From assembly GCA_017624835.1 (NCBI GenBank), contig JAGAMG010000024.1, positions 1 through 64,000 of the forward strand: 64,000 nt of DNA, given 5' to 3'. The stretch is from Lachnospiraceae bacterium (GTDB lineage: Bacteria > Bacillota > Clostridia > Lachnospirales > Lachnospiraceae). The notes below the pieces were generated by a model. The model ran no database searches. It was not told the origin of the DNA and worked only from the letters and a program-made list of their open reading frames with translations. Positions 27,300-37,154 of this stretch are shown piece after piece. Numbering within the stretch: position 1 is the stretch's first letter; every line of letters starts with the position of its first letter. A program made the position numbers and the translations under genes.

Positions 27300-27959
27300 T
27301 TACCTTCTGCCGAGCTCATACAACAAAGCATTGCAGATAGCTGCTGCCACATTACTGCCACCCTTTCTGCCACGATTGACAATATAGGGCACATCCGTTT
27401 CCATAATGATTTCCTTGGCAACCTCCACATTCACAAAGCCTACCGGTACACCAATCACAAAGGCCGGCTTCCAGGCTCCCTCCTGTATCATTTCATATAA
27501 TTGTATTAAGGCAGTGGGGGCATTCCCAATCACAAAAATAATCGGCTTTGGAATCTTTGCCGCCCTCTCCATACTGACAGCCGCCCGGGTGGTCTTCCTC
27601 TCCTTTGCCAGACGTGCCACCTCTTCCTCTGCCATAAAGCAATGGGGCTCTCCACCAAATTTGGCAAGCATCCGCTTATTGATTCCGGCAAGTGCCATAT
27701 TGGTATCCGTCACAATATCCGCACCATTCAGAATTAAGTTTTTTGCAATTTTAACTGCATCCCGGGAAAAACAAAGAGTTTCCGTATATTCAAAATCCGC
27801 GGTGGTATGTATCACTCTCTTGGTTATCATTTCCTGCTCTTTGGGAAGCAGAATCCCTCTTCTGGTAAGCTCCTCTGAAATGATTTCAAAGCTTCTATTT
27901 TCAATTTCCTCCGGCAATAAATGCTCTATTTTTTTCTGTTCTATTCTAATTTGTTCCAT
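27300..27959 (-). CDS. cbiC: Precorrin-8X methylmutase CbiC
   Basis: 219 residues with VIHTTADFEYTETLCFS, GADIVTDTNMALAGINK, PIIFVIGNAPTALIQLYEMI, PAFVIGVPVGFVNVEVAKE and VNRGRKGGSNVAAAICNALL, all conserved in CbiC/CobH. It moves a methyl group from C11 to C12 to form cobyrinate. Overlaps the upstream cobD 3' end by 19 bases. Confidence 0.96.
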   Translation of the reverse strand: MEQIRIEQKKIEHLLPEEIENRSFEIISEELTRRGILLPKEQEMITKRVIHTTADFEYTETLCFSRDAVKIAKNLILNGADIVTDTNMALAGINKRMLAKFGGEPHCFMAEEEVARLAKERKTTRAAVSMERAAKIPKPIIFVIGNAPTALIQLYEMIQEGAWKPAFVIGVPVGFVNVEVAKEIIMETDVPYIVNRGRKGGSNVAAAICNALLYELGRR

Positions 27960-29002
27960 GCTGCTTCCCTTATTTCTCCTATGGCTTTCAATAGCTTCTC
28001 ATTGTCCTGTCGGTTTCTCACGGCAATCCGGTAATAACCATCCTGCAAGCCACGGAAATTCCTACAATCCCGGATTAGGATTCCCTGTGCAAGCAATAAC
28101 TCATATAATGGCAAATCACTTTGAAAGAAAATAAAATTTGCCTCCCCGATAAATACCCGAAATCCCAGTTTGCTTAAGCCCTCTTCTAAAAACTGTCTTT
28201 CTTTTTTTACAAAAGCAACCGTCTGTTCCACAAAATCTAGTTGTTTGACACAGACACCTCCTGCTGCCTGAGCAAATACAGAAAGATTCCACTCCGGCAT
28301 CTGCCGTCCGACTTTCTTAAGTAGCTCCTGATTGCTGCAAACCAAATACCCTAAGCGTACTCCCGGGATGGCAAATATTTTGGTAAAAGCCCGTACCAAT
28401 ATCAAATTCTCATATTCCTCTATTTCAGACAACATAGAAGCCCCTCTGCCACAAAATTCTATAAAACATTCATCCAATACCACTGTGATGCTTTTTTCCT
28501 TGCAATGTTTTAAAAGTCTTTTCAAATATCCTCTGTCTATCAGCTTCCCTGTTGGATTATTGGGATTTGCCAGAAATAGTAGTGCTGTATCTTCTGACAA
28601 CACATGAAAGAAATCTTCTCCCAATGCAAACTGTGCCTCTTCCTTCATAGGATAATAAATAATCTCTCCGTGCACTGCTCCTGCTGCATATTCATAGCCA
28701 TAAAAGGCGGGAACCGGTATCACAGTCTTTCCAGGCTGTATGCCATGAACAATTGCCATAAAAAGCTCTGACGCACCATTTCCGAAAAGCAAAAACTCCT
28801 GTGGAACCGACAGCATCTCACTGACTGCGCATTTCACTTTTTCTGCTGTAATATCAGGATACTCACCTGAAGAACCAACTGCATCCTTAAGCGCCTCCAT
28901 TACCGCCTCAGGCATTCCTAAAGGATTTACATTCACTGAAAAATCTATTTTCACTTGATTTCTATATATATCACCGCCGTGTATTCCCTGCACTACTGCC
29001 AT
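27941..29002 (-). CDS. cobD: L-threonine-O-3-phosphate decarboxylase CobD (PLP enzyme)
   Basis: 353 residues of a class I/II aminotransferase fold. HGGDIYRNQVKIDFSVNVNPLG at the start, LFLANPNNPTGKL, VLDECFIEFCG and VRAFTKIFAIPGVRLGYL (with the PLP lysine in FTKIFAIPG) match CobD. It makes (R)-1-amino-2-propanol O-phosphate, the linker for the nucleotide loop. The start could be ATG 29002 or a GTG at 28993, which is better spaced from AGAGGG. A histidinol-phosphate aminotransferase is the main alternative, but the operon position favours CobD. Confidence 0.92.
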   Translation of the reverse strand: MAVVQGIHGGDIYRNQVKIDFSVNVNPLGMPEAVMEALKDAVGSSGEYPDITAEKVKCAVSEMLSVPQEFLLFGNGASELFMAIVHGIQPGKTVIPVPAFYGYEYAAGAVHGEIIYYPMKEEAQFALGEDFFHVLSEDTALLFLANPNNPTGKLIDRGYLKRLLKHCKEKSITVVLDECFIEFCGRGASMLSEIEEYENLILVRAFTKIFAIPGVRLGYLVCSNQELLKKVGRQMPEWNLSVFAQAAGGVCVKQLDFVEQTVAFVKKERQFLEEGLSKLGFRVFIGEANFIFFQSDLPLYELLLAQGILIRDCRNFRGLQDGYYRIAVRNRQDNEKLLKAIGEIREAAWNKLE

Positions 29003-29008
29003 CTCCCT

Positions 29009-29986
29009 CTATACCATTGCCATCAAAACCAGACATAAAGCTTCACCCATCCATGCAGTCAAATACAATAAATAATTGACTCGCTTAATGTCCTCATAAT
29101 CAACCTTTCGCAGCCTATCACCGATATAAGGCTTTTTCACTATTTTGCCAAAATAGCTGGCATCTCCTGCAAGCTGAATTCCCAATGCTCCCGCACATAC
29201 GGATTCCGTCTGGGCAGAATTGGGACTGGCGTGGTTCCGGTTATCCCTTTTATAGATAAAAAAGGCTCTCTTTCCCGAAAAGCTCTTTCCACCGCAAAAT
29301 GCTGCCAAAATCATCAGATAGGCACTGATTCTTGCAGGAATATAGTTTACCAAATCATCCAACTTGGCTGCCGCTCTTCCAAAATACAAATATTTATCAT
29401 TTTTATATCCCACCATGGAATCCATGGTATTGATTGCTTTGTAAAAGAATCCTAATACAGGCCCCCCAAGAGCAATGTATAACATGGGAGCAATCACTCC
29501 ATCCGAAGTGTTCTCTGCCACAGTCTCTATAGCCGCTTTGGCTACACCCTCTTCATCCAGCACTGCCGTGTCCCTGCCTACAATCATGGAAACCGCCTTT
29601 CTGGCCTCCTCCAGATTCCGGTCTTTCAGGCAATGATATACCTTCATACTTTCCACCTTTAGACATTTTGTGGCAAGAATTTGATAGGTCATTATGGTTT
29701 CTGCCAAAATCCCCAGATAGGGATGTATCATGTATGCTCCCAACAAAACGGCAGCCGCAACCGAAACAGTAATCAACAACACCAAAACTACAAGCACAAT
29801 TCCTTTTTTGCATTCCTGCTCTGAATTCCTATTTTGCATTCCTTCATCCGTCTGCTTTAACAACCTTTTTTCCAGCTTTGCTATCAGATTTCCAATGAAA
29901 CGGATGGGATGTGGCAAACAGTAGGGATCGCCCAGAAGCAAATCCAACAAAAACCCTAAAAAAAATGCCAACATGTGATATTTCAT
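29009..29986 (-). CDS. cbiB: Adenosylcobinamide-phosphate synthase CbiB
   Basis: 325 residues from the internal ATG at about 29986 (MKYHMLAFFLG), behind GGGAG; an in-frame ATG at 30022 would overlap cobC. The first helix ends in LLLGDPYCLPHPIRFIGNLI, the CbiB signature, followed by LEEARKAVSMIVGRDT, ETVAENTSDGVIAPMLY and DSMVGYKNDKYLYFGRAAA. It is an integral membrane enzyme that attaches aminopropanol phosphate to cobyric acid. Confidence 0.95.
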   Translation of the reverse strand: MKYHMLAFFLGFLLDLLLGDPYCLPHPIRFIGNLIAKLEKRLLKQTDEGMQNRNSEQECKKGIVLVVLVLLITVSVAAAVLLGAYMIHPYLGILAETIMTYQILATKCLKVESMKVYHCLKDRNLEEARKAVSMIVGRDTAVLDEEGVAKAAIETVAENTSDGVIAPMLYIALGGPVLGFFYKAINTMDSMVGYKNDKYLYFGRAAAKLDDLVNYIPARISAYLMILAAFCGGKSFSGKRAFFIYKRDNRNHASPNSAQTESVCAGALGIQLAGDASYFGKIVKKPYIGDRLRKVDYEDIKRVNYLLYLTAWMGEALCLVLMAMV

Positions 29987-30005
29987 GTCCTTATTCTCCC
30001 AATAT

Positions 30006-30629
30006 TCAAAACTTTTCCACATCCACTATGGCAGGTGCACCACCGCGTTCTTTAAACACCCCCAGATACCCACCACCATTGGCTACCTGATAATCAAAAT
30101 AATCTCCTCCGGAATATTGACTTAACAGGGACATAATAGTCCCCCCATGTACAATCATTCCCACCACAAGACTCCTCTGATTCCATGCTCCTGATTCGGA
30201 AAGGTACGCCAGCATTCTGCGAAAACCGCCGTCACATCGAAGTGTAAATGCTTCCCTGCTTTCCCCTTCCGGAAAAGGCAGTGTTCCATTACTGTCAATC
30301 CATGCCTGATAGCGTCTATCTTTCTGCAATTCCATATAATTCTTTCCTTCAAAGGCTCCAAAATCCATTTCCGCCCATTCGGGAATGATAATGGGCGCAA
30401 TCTCCGGATAAAGAATCTGCGCCGTTTCCAAGCAACGCTTCATGGGGCTAATAAAAAGTTGGGTAACTTGTGGGTAACGCTCTTCTTTTTTTGCTTGTAG
30501 CAATTCCCTTTTTCCGGCTTCCCAAAGACCTTCCTCAGTTCTTCCCAGATAACGATGTTCTTTATTGGATTTTGTAGCTCCATGCCGGATGAAAACCAGC
30601 TTTACTTGATTCTCTGCCCTATTCCGCAT
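30006..30629 (-). CDS. cobC: Histidine-phosphatase family protein, probable alpha-ribazole phosphatase
   Basis: 207 residues of the phosphoglycerate mutase/histidine phosphatase fold: LVFIRHGATKSNKEHRYLG (RHG with the catalytic His), EMDFGAFEGKNY and VVGMIVHGGTIMSLL (second His). In this operon it most likely removes the 5'-phosphate from alpha-ribazole phosphate or adenosylcobalamin phosphate. It overlaps the upstream CobU-like gene by 28 bases. Confidence 0.85.
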   Translation of the reverse strand: MRNRAENQVKLVFIRHGATKSNKEHRYLGRTEEGLWEAGKRELLQAKKEERYPQVTQLFISPMKRCLETAQILYPEIAPIIIPEWAEMDFGAFEGKNYMELQKDRRYQAWIDSNGTLPFPEGESREAFTLRCDGGFRRMLAYLSESGAWNQRSLVVGMIVHGGTIMSLLSQYSGGDYFDYQVANGGGYLGVFKERGGAPAIVDVEKF

Positions 30630-31036
30630 ATTACACGCTCCACTTCTTCTGCCTGCTTTGCAAGCTCCACAAGGATTCTTCCGGTACGCTCTCTATATTC
30701 TCTTTCAAAGGCATCCATGGGGACAATCCCATTGCCGATTTCATCACTGATAATGATGCAGTCAGGATATCGCTCCAACAATCCCATAATTTCCTTCTCC
30801 GGGCAGCCACCTTGTTGAATGCAATTTTTTATCCATTGATGAAAATTATTGAAAATGATAGTCTTACTCTGGGACATTGTATCTACCTGTGTTGCTGCTT
30901 CCTTTACAAGCTCTCCATCCGGTATCGCACCATCCCATACCATACAGCTTTCCTGCTGCTTACCATTTTCCTGCATAATCCTCTGTAGAACAAATTTTAA
31001 TTTTCCCTGGGCATAACCACCCACATATAACTTCAT
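30602..31036 (-). CDS. CobU-like protein with an altered Walker A
   Basis: 144 residues from ATG 31036, 9 bases after AGAGG. The N-terminus LYVGGYAQGKLKF stands where CobU has GGxxSGKS, but the residue after the lysine is Leu rather than Ser/Thr. The C-terminal part ISDEIGNGIVPMDAFEREYRE then RVICGIGQRIK is the canonical CobU ending (NEVGxGIVP). Adenosylcobinamide kinase/guanylyltransferase activity is therefore doubtful for this copy alone. A second, P-loop-intact CobU lies at 31815-32348 with an unusual C-terminus, so the two may work together. It is shorter than typical CobU (about 180 residues). Confidence 0.75.
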   Translation of the reverse strand: MKLYVGGYAQGKLKFVLQRIMQENGKQQESCMVWDGAIPDGELVKEAATQVDTMSQSKTIIFNNFHQWIKNCIQQGGCPEKEIMGLLERYPDCIIISDEIGNGIVPMDAFEREYRERTGRILVELAKQAEEVERVICGIGQRIK

Positions 31037-31048
31037 GCTTTCCATCCT

Positions 31049-31813
31049 CTATTTCAAAAGATTTAACAATGCTGCGGCTACCACCATGCCGCCCTCACAA
31101 AGCAGTACAAAGTACCCTGCAGTATCTCCGGTAATTCCGCCTAATTCTTTTTTGGTGCGATAATAATAGTAACCAAATACCCCAAAGGCAACTGCCACAA
31201 TCATAGCTCCTGCCGTAAGCGACTGCCACAACATTAAACCCATACAGATAACACCTTGCAGACACAATAGGACTCTCACAATTTTTCTCCGGGCATGATT
31301 GGCAAACAAATAGAGCATTCCTTCCTTTTTGGCAGAAGGAAAAGAAACCACACTGATTCCGCTGAGGCAGCGAGCCAAAAAGAAGCCCGCACATACAATG
31401 CCCAATAGATTCTCATCCTGAAGCTCCGAAAAGGCTCCCAAATAAACCAATCCATAGGTACCCAGCATAATTACCGCAAAGGCTCCAATATGGGAATCCT
31501 TCAAAATCTCCAATTTCTTTTCCCTGGGCTGATAGGAATGAAAGGCATCCATGGTATCCATAAAGCCATCCACATGGAATCCCCCTGTAATAAGCAGGGG
31601 AATTGCTGCGCCAATCAGCGTGGCACACAGCCTTCCGATTTCATATTGCCTGCAAAACATGCTCCAAAGATAAAGGCAGCCACCTATCACGGCTCCCACC
31701 CATGGGAAAAAGCACAGCATATATTTCATATCCTCTTCCTTCCACTCAAATTGGGGAACAGGAATCTTGGAATACAGGGAAAATGCAATAAAAAAAGCCT
31801 TTATGATATGCAT
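31049..31813 (-). CDS. cobS: Adenosylcobinamide-GDP ribazoletransferase CobS
   Basis: 254 residues, a polytopic membrane protein with about six helices. The N-terminal FFIAFSLYSKIPVP, then FPWVGAVIGG, ITGGFHVDGFMDTMDAFHS (HxDGxxDxxDA metal motif), KLEILKDSHIGAFAVI and GGITGDTAGYFVLLCE are the CobS signature. It joins adenosylcobinamide-GDP with alpha-ribazole. It lies one base after the downstream end of the canonical cobU and 12 bases before the CobU-like gene. Confidence 0.95.
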   Translation of the reverse strand: MHIIKAFFIAFSLYSKIPVPQFEWKEEDMKYMLCFFPWVGAVIGGCLYLWSMFCRQYEIGRLCATLIGAAIPLLITGGFHVDGFMDTMDAFHSYQPREKKLEILKDSHIGAFAVIMLGTYGLVYLGAFSELQDENLLGIVCAGFFLARCLSGISVVSFPSAKKEGMLYLFANHARRKIVRVLLCLQGVICMGLMLWQSLTAGAMIVAVAFGVFGYYYYRTKKELGGITGDTAGYFVLLCEGGMVVAAALLNLLK

Positions 31814-31814
31814 A

Positions 31815-32348
31815 TTATTTTCCTTCCTTTATGGTCAGCGGAATCCCTACCACTACCTCTATTACTGTATCTGCCATAACAGCCATTTTCTCATTAATGC
31901 TTCCCAATGCTTGAATGTACTCCATGGTAGTTTCATCGTAGACATTACCATCCTCAAACACATTGTTTGTGACAATTACCAGATGCTTCAAACCATTTCT
32001 CAGCAGGTTTATTTCCTGTACAATCTTTTCTGAAACCTCTTCTGCCCTTTTGGGCTCTTTCTCAGAAAACATTTCGTTGGCAACAAGATTAGACATGCAT
32101 TCCAACAAGGCGGACTGCTCCTCCATCTTCTCCAAGGCTTCCAAAATATCTGTGGGCTGCTCTATGGTAACAAATTCCTTTCCTGCTCTCAGCCTCCGGT
32201 GTCTTTCAATTTTGGTTTGTCCCTCTTTATCAAAAACCTGCATGGTGGCAAGATAATATTTTCTACTTCCCCGGGCGAGTCTGACAAGGTATTCCTCCGC
32301 ATAAGCAGATTTACCACTGCCGCTTCCGCCCATAATTAAAATCATCAT
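31815..32348 (-). CDS. cobU: Adenosylcobinamide kinase/guanylyltransferase CobU
   Basis: 177 residues. MILIMGGSGSGKSAYAE is a proper Walker A, and KIERHRRLRAGKEFVTIEQP holds the conserved His that is guanylylated in CobU, followed by LLECMSNLVANEMF. Toward the end VTNNVFEDGNVYDETTMEYI replaces the usual SNEVGxGIVP and only VVVGIPLTIK is conserved. It phosphorylates and guanylylates adenosylcobinamide. It probably compensates, or is compensated by, the second copy at 30602-31036. Confidence 0.88.
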   Translation of the reverse strand: MMILIMGGSGSGKSAYAEEYLVRLARGSRKYYLATMQVFDKEGQTKIERHRRLRAGKEFVTIEQPTDILEALEKMEEQSALLECMSNLVANEMFSEKEPKRAEEVSEKIVQEINLLRNGLKHLVIVTNNVFEDGNVYDETTMEYIQALGSINEKMAVMADTVIEVVVGIPLTIKEGK

Positions 32349-32373
32349 TTTCTATCAGCTTCCTCTTTCCACA

Positions 32374-33465
32374 CTAGAATCTTTTGTACTGCTCTATTTC
32401 AATATCCGCAAAGGTTGTCCTGTCACTATAAACCTTTAATACCATATCCAATAAGGCAAACATCATCACTGCACCGGTTCCCTCGCCTAAAGCCAATCTG
32501 CCGTCAATAACCGGCTCCAGCCCCAAAGCCCGCATCAGTCTTTCTACAGCCGGCTCCTTTCCCTTATGGGAAGGAAGCAGGAATGCCTTGGTACCGGGCA
32601 GAAGATGTTCTGCAACCAACGCTGCTACCATGCTGATTACACCATCTAACACTATGGGCACATGAAAAAGAGCTCCGCCCATACAGACCCCTGCCAACCC
32701 TGCAATATCCAATCCTCCCACGGTGGCTAAAACAGTCAGGGCATCCGCCTTATCTAAATGGTATTTCAAGATTGCCTCTCCAATTACCTGCCGTTTCCGG
32801 GAAAGTCCCGCATCATCAAGCCCTGCTCCTCTGCCGGTAACCTGCCCCACCTCACATGGCAGCAGTGCTGCCGCAACAGCGCTGCTGGTAGTGGTATTTC
32901 CAATCCCCATTTCACCGGTGGCAAGGATGTGATATCCCGCCTCTTTACAGGAAGCTACCATATCAATTCCCACTGCAATGGCACGGATGGCTTCCTCCTC
33001 CGTCATAGCCGGTTCTTTCCTAAAATTCCCGGTGCCACATCTTATTTTCCGATTTAATACCCCTTCTATAGATTCTTCTCTATTGATACCAATGTCTACA
33101 GGAATGGTGTCCGCCCCAATCAGGGCTGCCATTTTCCCTACAGCAGATTGCTTTTCTGCCATTTTCCCGGCAACGGCTGCCGTAACCTCCTGACCGGACT
33201 GGCTGATTCCCTCTGTCACAATTCCATTGTCCGCGCACATGATAATAACTGCTTTTCTGGAAATATCTATTTTGTCCGTGCCAATAATGGCTCCTATCTG
33301 TGCCGTCAGGGTTTCAAATCTGCCCATTCCGTCAATGGGCTTGGCAACTCCATCCCAATTTTTGCAAATCTGCTTTCGCACCGCTTCCTCCGGTGCCTCT
33401 ATACTCAATCCATTTAGTTCCTCTCTGGTAAATTTATTCCAAATGGGCTTCTGTAAGCATCCCAT
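32374..33465 (-). CDS. cobT: Nicotinate-nucleotide-dimethylbenzimidazole phosphoribosyltransferase CobT
   Basis: 363 residues. [75 protein letters not shown] and [17 protein letters not shown] are conserved in CobT, with the catalytic Glu near [11 protein letters not shown]. It makes alpha-ribazole phosphate, the lower ligand. It overlaps cbiP by 32 bases. No gene for dimethylbenzimidazole synthesis is visible in the window, so the true base is open. Confidence 0.95.
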   Translation of the reverse strand: MGCLQKPIWNKFTREELNGLSIEAPEEAVRKQICKNWDGVAKPIDGMGRFETLTAQIGAIIGTDKIDISRKAVIIMCADNGIVTEGISQSGQEVTAAVAGKMAEKQSAVGKMAALIGADTIPVDIGINREESIEGVLNRKIRCGTGNFRKEPAMTEEEAIRAIAVGIDMVASCKEAGYHILATGEMGIGNTTTSSAVAAALLPCEVGQVTGRGAGLDDAGLSRKRQVIGEAILKYHLDKADALTVLATVGGLDIAGLAGVCMGGALFHVPIVLDGVISMVAALVAEHLLPGTKAFLLPSHKGKEPAVERLMRALGLEPVIDGRLALGEGTGAVMMFALLDMVLKVYSDRTTFADIEIEQYKRF

Positions 33466-34957
33466 AAATTTCCTCCATATTCAGATACTGCCTCAAGGTA
33501 TCCGCCAATTTATCATACTGCTTTTCCTTAAAGGTCTGATAATCCTCAAACACGCCCTCTTCTATTTCAATTCCCTTTTTCTCTGCCAATACCTGAACAA
33601 TGGCAGCTGCCATATTTCCTAAATCAAATAATCCATGAACATAGGAACCGTATACATTGGGATTGCTGCCGGAAACTACAGTGGAGTTATCCGGATTAAC
33701 ACATTCCTGTGCCCTGCTGCCTGCCTCTTGCATCAAGTCCTCGCAGCCTACAAAGCCTGTCTCACCCATATGAATCTCATATCCGTTATAGGCACAGCCT
33801 GAAATAGCAGCAAGGCTTCCTGCCAGTCCATTGACTACGCCCTCTACCTGACAACGTTTCTTTTCTTTCTTCAAAACTGTGGAAACAGGCAACAGCTCCA
33901 TTCCCCTGATACTGCCTCCTTCTTCTACCCTATCCGGGTCTGCTATCTCACAGCCCAGCATCTGATATCCGCCACAGATACCAAAAACAGGAATTTTCTC
34001 TGCCAGCTTCTTTATTGCTGCCTCCAATCCATTCTGGCGCATCCACTTTAAATCCCCCATGGTATTTTTACTGCCGGGCAGGAAAACCATGTCCGGATGC
34101 TGCAACTCACCCACGGAAGTTACATAACGGACTGTCACATCCTCCATCTGTTCAAACACATTAAAATCAGTAAAATTAGAAATTCTGGGATAACGGATTA
34201 CTGCAATGTCAATCAGTCCCGCCCCCTTTTTGTTAAAACGTTCCGTGAGACTATCCTCATCCTCCAGCTTAAGCTCCATATAAGGAACCACCCCGGTTAC
34301 CGGAACCTTCCCCTTTTCCTCCAGCATTTCAATACCGGGGTCAAGTATGCTCTTGTCTCCTCGGAATTTATTGATAATTAACCCCTTTACCCTTTTCTTT
34401 TCGTCTTCCTCTAATAGCATCAAAGTACCCAGAAGCTGTGCAAACACACCGCCCCTGTCAATGTCCCCCACCAAAAGCACGGGCGCATCCACCAGCTTTG
34501 CCAAGCCCATGTTCACAATATCATTCTGCTTTAAATTGATTTCCGCAGGACTCCCCGCCCCTTCAATGACTATGATATCTGCATATTCTTCCAGCTTCCG
34601 AAAGGCCTTTTTAATGTCCGGTATGAGTTGCTTTTTGTAGGCAAAGTATTCTCTCGCCGGCATGTTGCCCAACACCTCTCCATTGACAATGACCTGGGAA
34701 CCAATATGATTGGTAGGCTTTAATAAAATCGGATTCATACAGACCATGGGCTTAATCCCTGCTGCCTCTGCCTGCATTACCTGGGCTCTTCCCATTTCAA
34801 GCCCCTCCTCCGTAATAAAGGAGTTTAATGCCATGTTCTGGGATTTAAAGGGTGCAACCCGGTAGCCATCCTGTTTAAAAATTCTGCAAAGTCCTGCCAC
34901 CAAAAGGCTCTTTCCCGCATTGGACATTGTGCCCTGAATCATAATTACTTTTGCCAT
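33434..34957 (-). CDS. cbiP: Cobyric acid synthase CbiP
   Basis: 507 residues. The N-terminal ATPase has [21 protein letters not shown] and [13 protein letters not shown], then [13 protein letters not shown] and [16 protein letters not shown]. The C-terminal glutaminase has the nucleophile Cys in [12 protein letters not shown] and His in [11 protein letters not shown]. It amidates side chains b, d, e and g of the corrin. Length is normal. Confidence 0.96.
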   Translation of the reverse strand: MAKVIMIQGTMSNAGKSLLVAGLCRIFKQDGYRVAPFKSQNMALNSFITEEGLEMGRAQVMQAEAAGIKPMVCMNPILLKPTNHIGSQVIVNGEVLGNMPAREYFAYKKQLIPDIKKAFRKLEEYADIIVIEGAGSPAEINLKQNDIVNMGLAKLVDAPVLLVGDIDRGGVFAQLLGTLMLLEEDEKKRVKGLIINKFRGDKSILDPGIEMLEEKGKVPVTGVVPYMELKLEDEDSLTERFNKKGAGLIDIAVIRYPRISNFTDFNVFEQMEDVTVRYVTSVGELQHPDMVFLPGSKNTMGDLKWMRQNGLEAAIKKLAEKIPVFGICGGYQMLGCEIADPDRVEEGGSIRGMELLPVSTVLKKEKKRCQVEGVVNGLAGSLAAISGCAYNGYEIHMGETGFVGCEDLMQEAGSRAQECVNPDNSTVVSGSNPNVYGSYVHGLFDLGNMAAAIVQVLAEKKGIEIEEGVFEDYQTFKEKQYDKLADTLRQYLNMEEIYGMLTEAHLE

Positions 34958-34986
34958 GTATTACTACCTCTTCCAACCTTCCACCA

Positions 34987-36096
34987 TCACACTATAACCT
35001 TTGTCTCAATTCTTTTTCCTGCTGCCTGTGCATATGCAAGCAACGCCCCATTCGCTACCTCTAAGGTTCCAAATTTTTCCTTGCAGCAAACCACACGCTC
35101 ACAAGCATCTATTTTTTGCTTTGCCCTCTCCAAAACTTCCTCCGGAATAGGTTCAAATGCCTCTGTCCCAATTACCTCTGCTGCCAACGCCTTCGCCACA
35201 GGATAATCCACATCATTTTCAAATAAAATCCCCGCAATAAAGGCAATACCTTCTCGCTGTAATCTACGATAGGCATTCCTTCCGGTACCCCCACCGGCTA
35301 TTACAAAAACCTTTGCATCTTCCCTAATGGCTTCCAGCTCCATATTGCTGTTTTCCTCATCAAAGCATCCGGAAGCAATTCCAAATAATTGGTTAATATA
35401 ACCCGGTACAAAAATCTCCTCGGGCGTTCCAAAACGGTCAACATATGCCCCGTTCACGCATAAAATTTTATCCGCTACTCTTGCTGCCAGCTCCAGCTCA
35501 TGCAGGGACATAATCACAGTAAGTCCCTTTTTTCTGCGCATCTCCTGCAATATGGACAAAAACTCCAATTTATATTTCACATCCAGATAGGAGGTTGGCT
35601 CATCCAATATAATAATTTCCGGTTCCTGACAAATTGCTCTGGCAAGCATAACCCTTTGTCTTTGTCCATCACTGATTTGGGTATAATCCCGGTCTTTGAT
35701 TTCTGTTACATGCACCAGTTCCATTGCTTCTTCTACCATTCGGTAGTCTTCTTTGGATAAAATTCCAAAATGTCCTGTGTAGGGGTAGCGTCCGGTGGCA
35801 ACAACCTCCTCACAGGTCATCATTTCCGTCTTAAGCTTGTCCGTTAATACTACTGCCATTTTCCGGGACAATTCTGTGCCGGACATTTGACTAAGACTTT
35901 GCTTATCCAGATAAACCACACCACTGATTAGCTCCAACTGCTTTGCAATACTTTTTAAAATGGTGGACTTGCCGGCCCCGTTGGGACCTATCAGTGTCAA
36001 TATATCCCCCTTTTTTAACCCAATCTCAATATCTTTAATCAAAGGGCGTTTCTGATATCCAACACACATTTTCTTTGTGGAAAAATAATACTCCAT
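34987..36096 (-). CDS. btuD: ABC transporter ATPase (BtuD-type) with an extra C-terminal domain
   Basis: 369 residues. Residues 1-245 form a standard iron/B12-family ATPase: Walker A GPNGAGKSTI, signature ISDGQRQRVMLARA, Walker B IIILDEPTSYLD and the switch His in SLHE. Residues about 258-369 form a second domain starting KVFVIAGGGTGRNAYRRLQREGI, with VDYPVAKALAAEVIG and KIDACERVVCCKEKFG. It has a Rossmann-like glycine motif and is not part of ordinary BtuD. The ATG overlaps the btuC stop (TAATG). It energises corrinoid import with the two genes upstream. Confidence 0.88.
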   Translation of the reverse strand: MEYYFSTKKMCVGYQKRPLIKDIEIGLKKGDILTLIGPNGAGKSTILKSIAKQLELISGVVYLDKQSLSQMSGTELSRKMAVVLTDKLKTEMMTCEEVVATGRYPYTGHFGILSKEDYRMVEEAMELVHVTEIKDRDYTQISDGQRQRVMLARAICQEPEIIILDEPTSYLDVKYKLEFLSILQEMRRKKGLTVIMSLHELELAARVADKILCVNGAYVDRFGTPEEIFVPGYINQLFGIASGCFDEENSNMELEAIREDAKVFVIAGGGTGRNAYRRLQREGIAFIAGILFENDVDYPVAKALAAEVIGTEAFEPIPEEVLERAKQKIDACERVVCCKEKFGTLEVANGALLAYAQAAGKRIETKVIV

Positions 36097-37124
36097 TACA
36101 CAGCCCTCTCCTTCTTACGTCTCACCATAATCCACAGTACAATGGGCGCTCCAAATACTGCTGTTACCGTACTAATACTGAGCTCTGTAGGAGCAAACAG
36201 GGTTCTCGCCAGTAAATCACAAAACAGGCAAAAAACGCTGCCTCCCAGAAAGCATGCCGGTATCATAAGAATGGGCTTGGTAGTACCAAGCATCCCTTTT
36301 ACCAGATGGGGCACTGCCACTCCCACAAAGGATATGGGTCCTGCAAAAGCTACAATACAGGCAGATAACAGGCTGGACAAAACCACCATTGCTCCTCGCA
36401 GGAATTTGATGTTTACCCCCATGTTCCTTGCATACGCTTCCCCCAATTGATAGGCACCGAGGGGCTTGGACAAGAAAAAAACAATCAAAGAAGTCACCAA
36501 TACCACAGCAGCCATAACCACCACATGATCCCAGGTCGTTCCCGAAAAACTTCCCCTGGACCAATTATGAAGATTCACAATATCTGCATCATTGGCAAAG
36601 GTCACTACAAACTCCGTCACTGCCGAACAAATATATCCAATCATGACACCACTGATAATCAGCATGGACATTTTACTTACCTTCCGGGACATCAACAGCA
36701 CAAAGCCCATGGATAAAAGGGCTCCCAGAAATGCTGAGGAAATAAGCATGGTGGAACTGACACGTACAGATTTCCCTAAAAGGAACACCATTACCAATGC
36801 CACCACCATTTTTGCTCCCGAAGAAATTCCCAAGGTAAAGGGACCGGCAATGGGATTGTGGAAAAAGGTCTGTAAAAGATAACCTGCCAATGCCAAAGCA
36901 CCCCCAAGAATCATAGCCGCAACAGCTCTGGGAAAACGGATATCCCAGAGAATCCTCTGTATGGTCTGCTCCATTTCCAAGCCTACAAGACATTTCCCAA
37001 TATCCGATAGGGAAATCTCCACACTTCCAATACAGATATTGCAGACTAAGAATACTAACACACCGATTCCAAGCAGTAAAAAAGATGCTATGTGTCTAAT
37101 TTTCCGATTCCCCTGCCTCTGCAT
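36096..37124 (-). CDS. btuC: FecCD/BtuC-family permease
   Basis: 342 residues with about nine or ten transmembrane segments. Conserved family segments are ILWDIRFPRAVAAMILGGALALAG, NPIAGPFTLGISSGA, LGEAYARNMGVN and GPISFVGVAVPHLVKGMLG. It is the membrane subunit of a BtuCDF-type corrinoid importer. AGGAGGAAAAA precedes the ATG. Iron-siderophore permeases are close relatives, but the riboswitch-controlled operon indicates a corrinoid substrate. Confidence 0.9.
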   Translation of the reverse strand: MQRQGNRKIRHIASFLLLGIGVLVFLVCNICIGSVEISLSDIGKCLVGLEMEQTIQRILWDIRFPRAVAAMILGGALALAGYLLQTFFHNPIAGPFTLGISSGAKMVVALVMVFLLGKSVRVSSTMLISSAFLGALLSMGFVLLMSRKVSKMSMLIISGVMIGYICSAVTEFVVTFANDADIVNLHNWSRGSFSGTTWDHVVVMAAVVLVTSLIVFFLSKPLGAYQLGEAYARNMGVNIKFLRGAMVVLSSLLSACIVAFAGPISFVGVAVPHLVKGMLGTTKPILMIPACFLGGSVFCLFCDLLARTLFAPTELSISTVTAVFGAPIVLWIMVRRKKERAV

Positions 37125-37154
37125 TTTTTCCTCCTGCTCCTATACTAAAATGTA

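Noticed and set aside
27406-28134. Plus-strand open frame of 242 codons
   Set aside because: Antisense to cbiC and the cobD end; no ribosome site and no recognisable domain.
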